Source: an uncultured Peptococcaceae bacterium
GTDB taxonomy: Bacteria > Bacillota > Peptococcia > Peptococcales > Peptococcaceae
NCBI GenBank assembly: GCA_902496505.1
Contig: CABVBB010000179.1
Location: 1 to 5,580, forward strand
DNA length: 5,580 bases
Direction of reading: 5' to 3'
Shown here: positions 5,381 through 5,580 of the stretch, in pieces
How the letters are laid out: each line of letters opens with the position of its first letter
Numbering within the stretch: the stretch's first letter is position 1
Program-made: the position numbers and the translations under genes
Notes under the pieces: model-generated
Told to the model about the DNA's origin: nothing
The model's input: the letters and a program-made list of their open reading frames with translations, nothing else
Databases searched by the model: none

Positions 5381-5418
5381 AAACACGATCAACGAAACTT
5401 CGTTGATCGTGTTTTTTT
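5381..5418 (+). terminator. Rho-independent terminator of rubrerythrin
   Basis: AAACACGATCAACG (5381-5394) pairs fully with CGTTGATCGTGTTT (5401-5414) across the six-base loop AAACTT, and seven T follow the GC part (5412-5418). On the opposite strand only a short T run is available, so it acts mainly on the plus strand. Confidence 0.92.
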
Positions 5419-5443
5419 GTATTTTATCGTATTTAAATTTTTG

Positions 5444-5462
5444 GTGGGAAATCCGTGGGAAA
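5444..5462. repeat. Short direct repeat GTGGGAAA
   Basis: GTGGGAAA occurs at 5444-5451 and again 11 bases on at 5455-5462, with a third copy at 5570-5577; the related inverse form TTTTTCCCG is at 5511-5508-adjacent sequence near 5502-5509. The 11-base spacing, about one helical turn, would suit side-by-side protein sites. The copies are short and could be chance. Confidence 0.25.
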
Positions 5463-5483
5463 AAACATCAAATCTCCCTTTTT

Positions 5484-5580
5484 TCATTGGAAGAACTGCA
5501 TTTTTCCCGCGAGATGGCTGTAGGCCTTGGTATAACCGAACTGGTGAGACTTCGACGTATAATAACGATGTGGGAAAATA
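5484..5580 (-). CDS. Possible C-terminal end of an unidentified minus-strand protein
   Basis: Reading leftward from the window edge there is an open frame of 31 codons plus a TGA at 5486-5484, with ordinary codons and an aromatic-rich product ending GYTKAYSHLAGKMQFFQ. No family is recognised. The same bases also stay open on the plus strand (from the TTG at 5487 or the ATG at 5514), but that frame uses rarer AGA, CGA and ATA codons and has no ribosome binding site. The minus reading is slightly preferred. It may equally be non-coding. If real, the gene is convergent with rubrerythrin. Confidence 0.3.
   Translation of the reverse strand, partial: IFPHRYYTSKSHQFGYTKAYSHLAGKMQFFQ

Noticed and set aside
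5510..5580. Possible tRNA or integrase tail at the right edge
   Set aside because: No TTCGA-type T-loop with matching stems can be folded, and the short minus-strand frame lacks the recombinase R, H and Y motifs.

Overview
The window looks like chromosomal DNA of a low-to-mid GC Firmicute (Bacillota), most likely of the Negativicutes type. The reasons are the strong AAAGGAG/GGAGGAG ribosome binding sites, extended -10 (TGnTATAMT) promoters, an rsmD followed by a coiled-coil 'F0-b-like' protein, a PepF-type oligopeptidase, and a rubrerythrin with its rubredoxin domain at the N-terminus (the 'reverse' form typical of anaerobic Firmicutes). The taxonomic placement is inference; no rRNA or other marker is present.

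Layout: (i) 1-92, the first 30 codons of an unidentified minus-strand gene. (ii) 93-472, a 380-base gap with palindromes and, at its right end, a good promoter for rsmD. (iii) 473-1579, a two-gene plus-strand operon: rsmD (16S rRNA guanine-N2 methyltransferase) and, two bases later, a GTG-started coiled-coil protein, closed by a strong terminator. (iv) 1593-2303, a DUF2238/YjdF-like multi-spanning membrane protein whose Shine-Dalgarno directly abuts that terminator. (v) 2306-2344, a perfect 16-bp bidirectional terminator between convergent genes. (vi) 2357-4129 minus, oligoendopeptidase F, and behind it 4229-4522 minus, a small single-pass membrane protein with a DUF2007-like soluble part; each has its own extended -10 promoter. 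(vii) 4569-4756, a divergent control region. (viii) 4757-5296 plus, reverse rubrerythrin, with a long leader, strong ribosome binding site, high-expression-like codon use and a rho-independent terminator at 5381-5418. (ix) 5419-5580, an unresolved end that may hold the 3' end of a minus-strand gene.

The genes do not form one pathway: ribosome modification, peptide turnover, peroxide detoxification and two membrane proteins of unknown role sit side by side in short transcription units. I see no mobile element, CRISPR array, tRNA, rRNA or defence system, and nothing that amounts to a new multi-gene system. The items most worth a second look are the altered SAM-binding motif of RsmD, the terminator fused to the start of the DUF2238 gene, the palindromic intergenic region at 183-276, and the operator-like repeat and hairpins in the divergent region before rubrerythrin.
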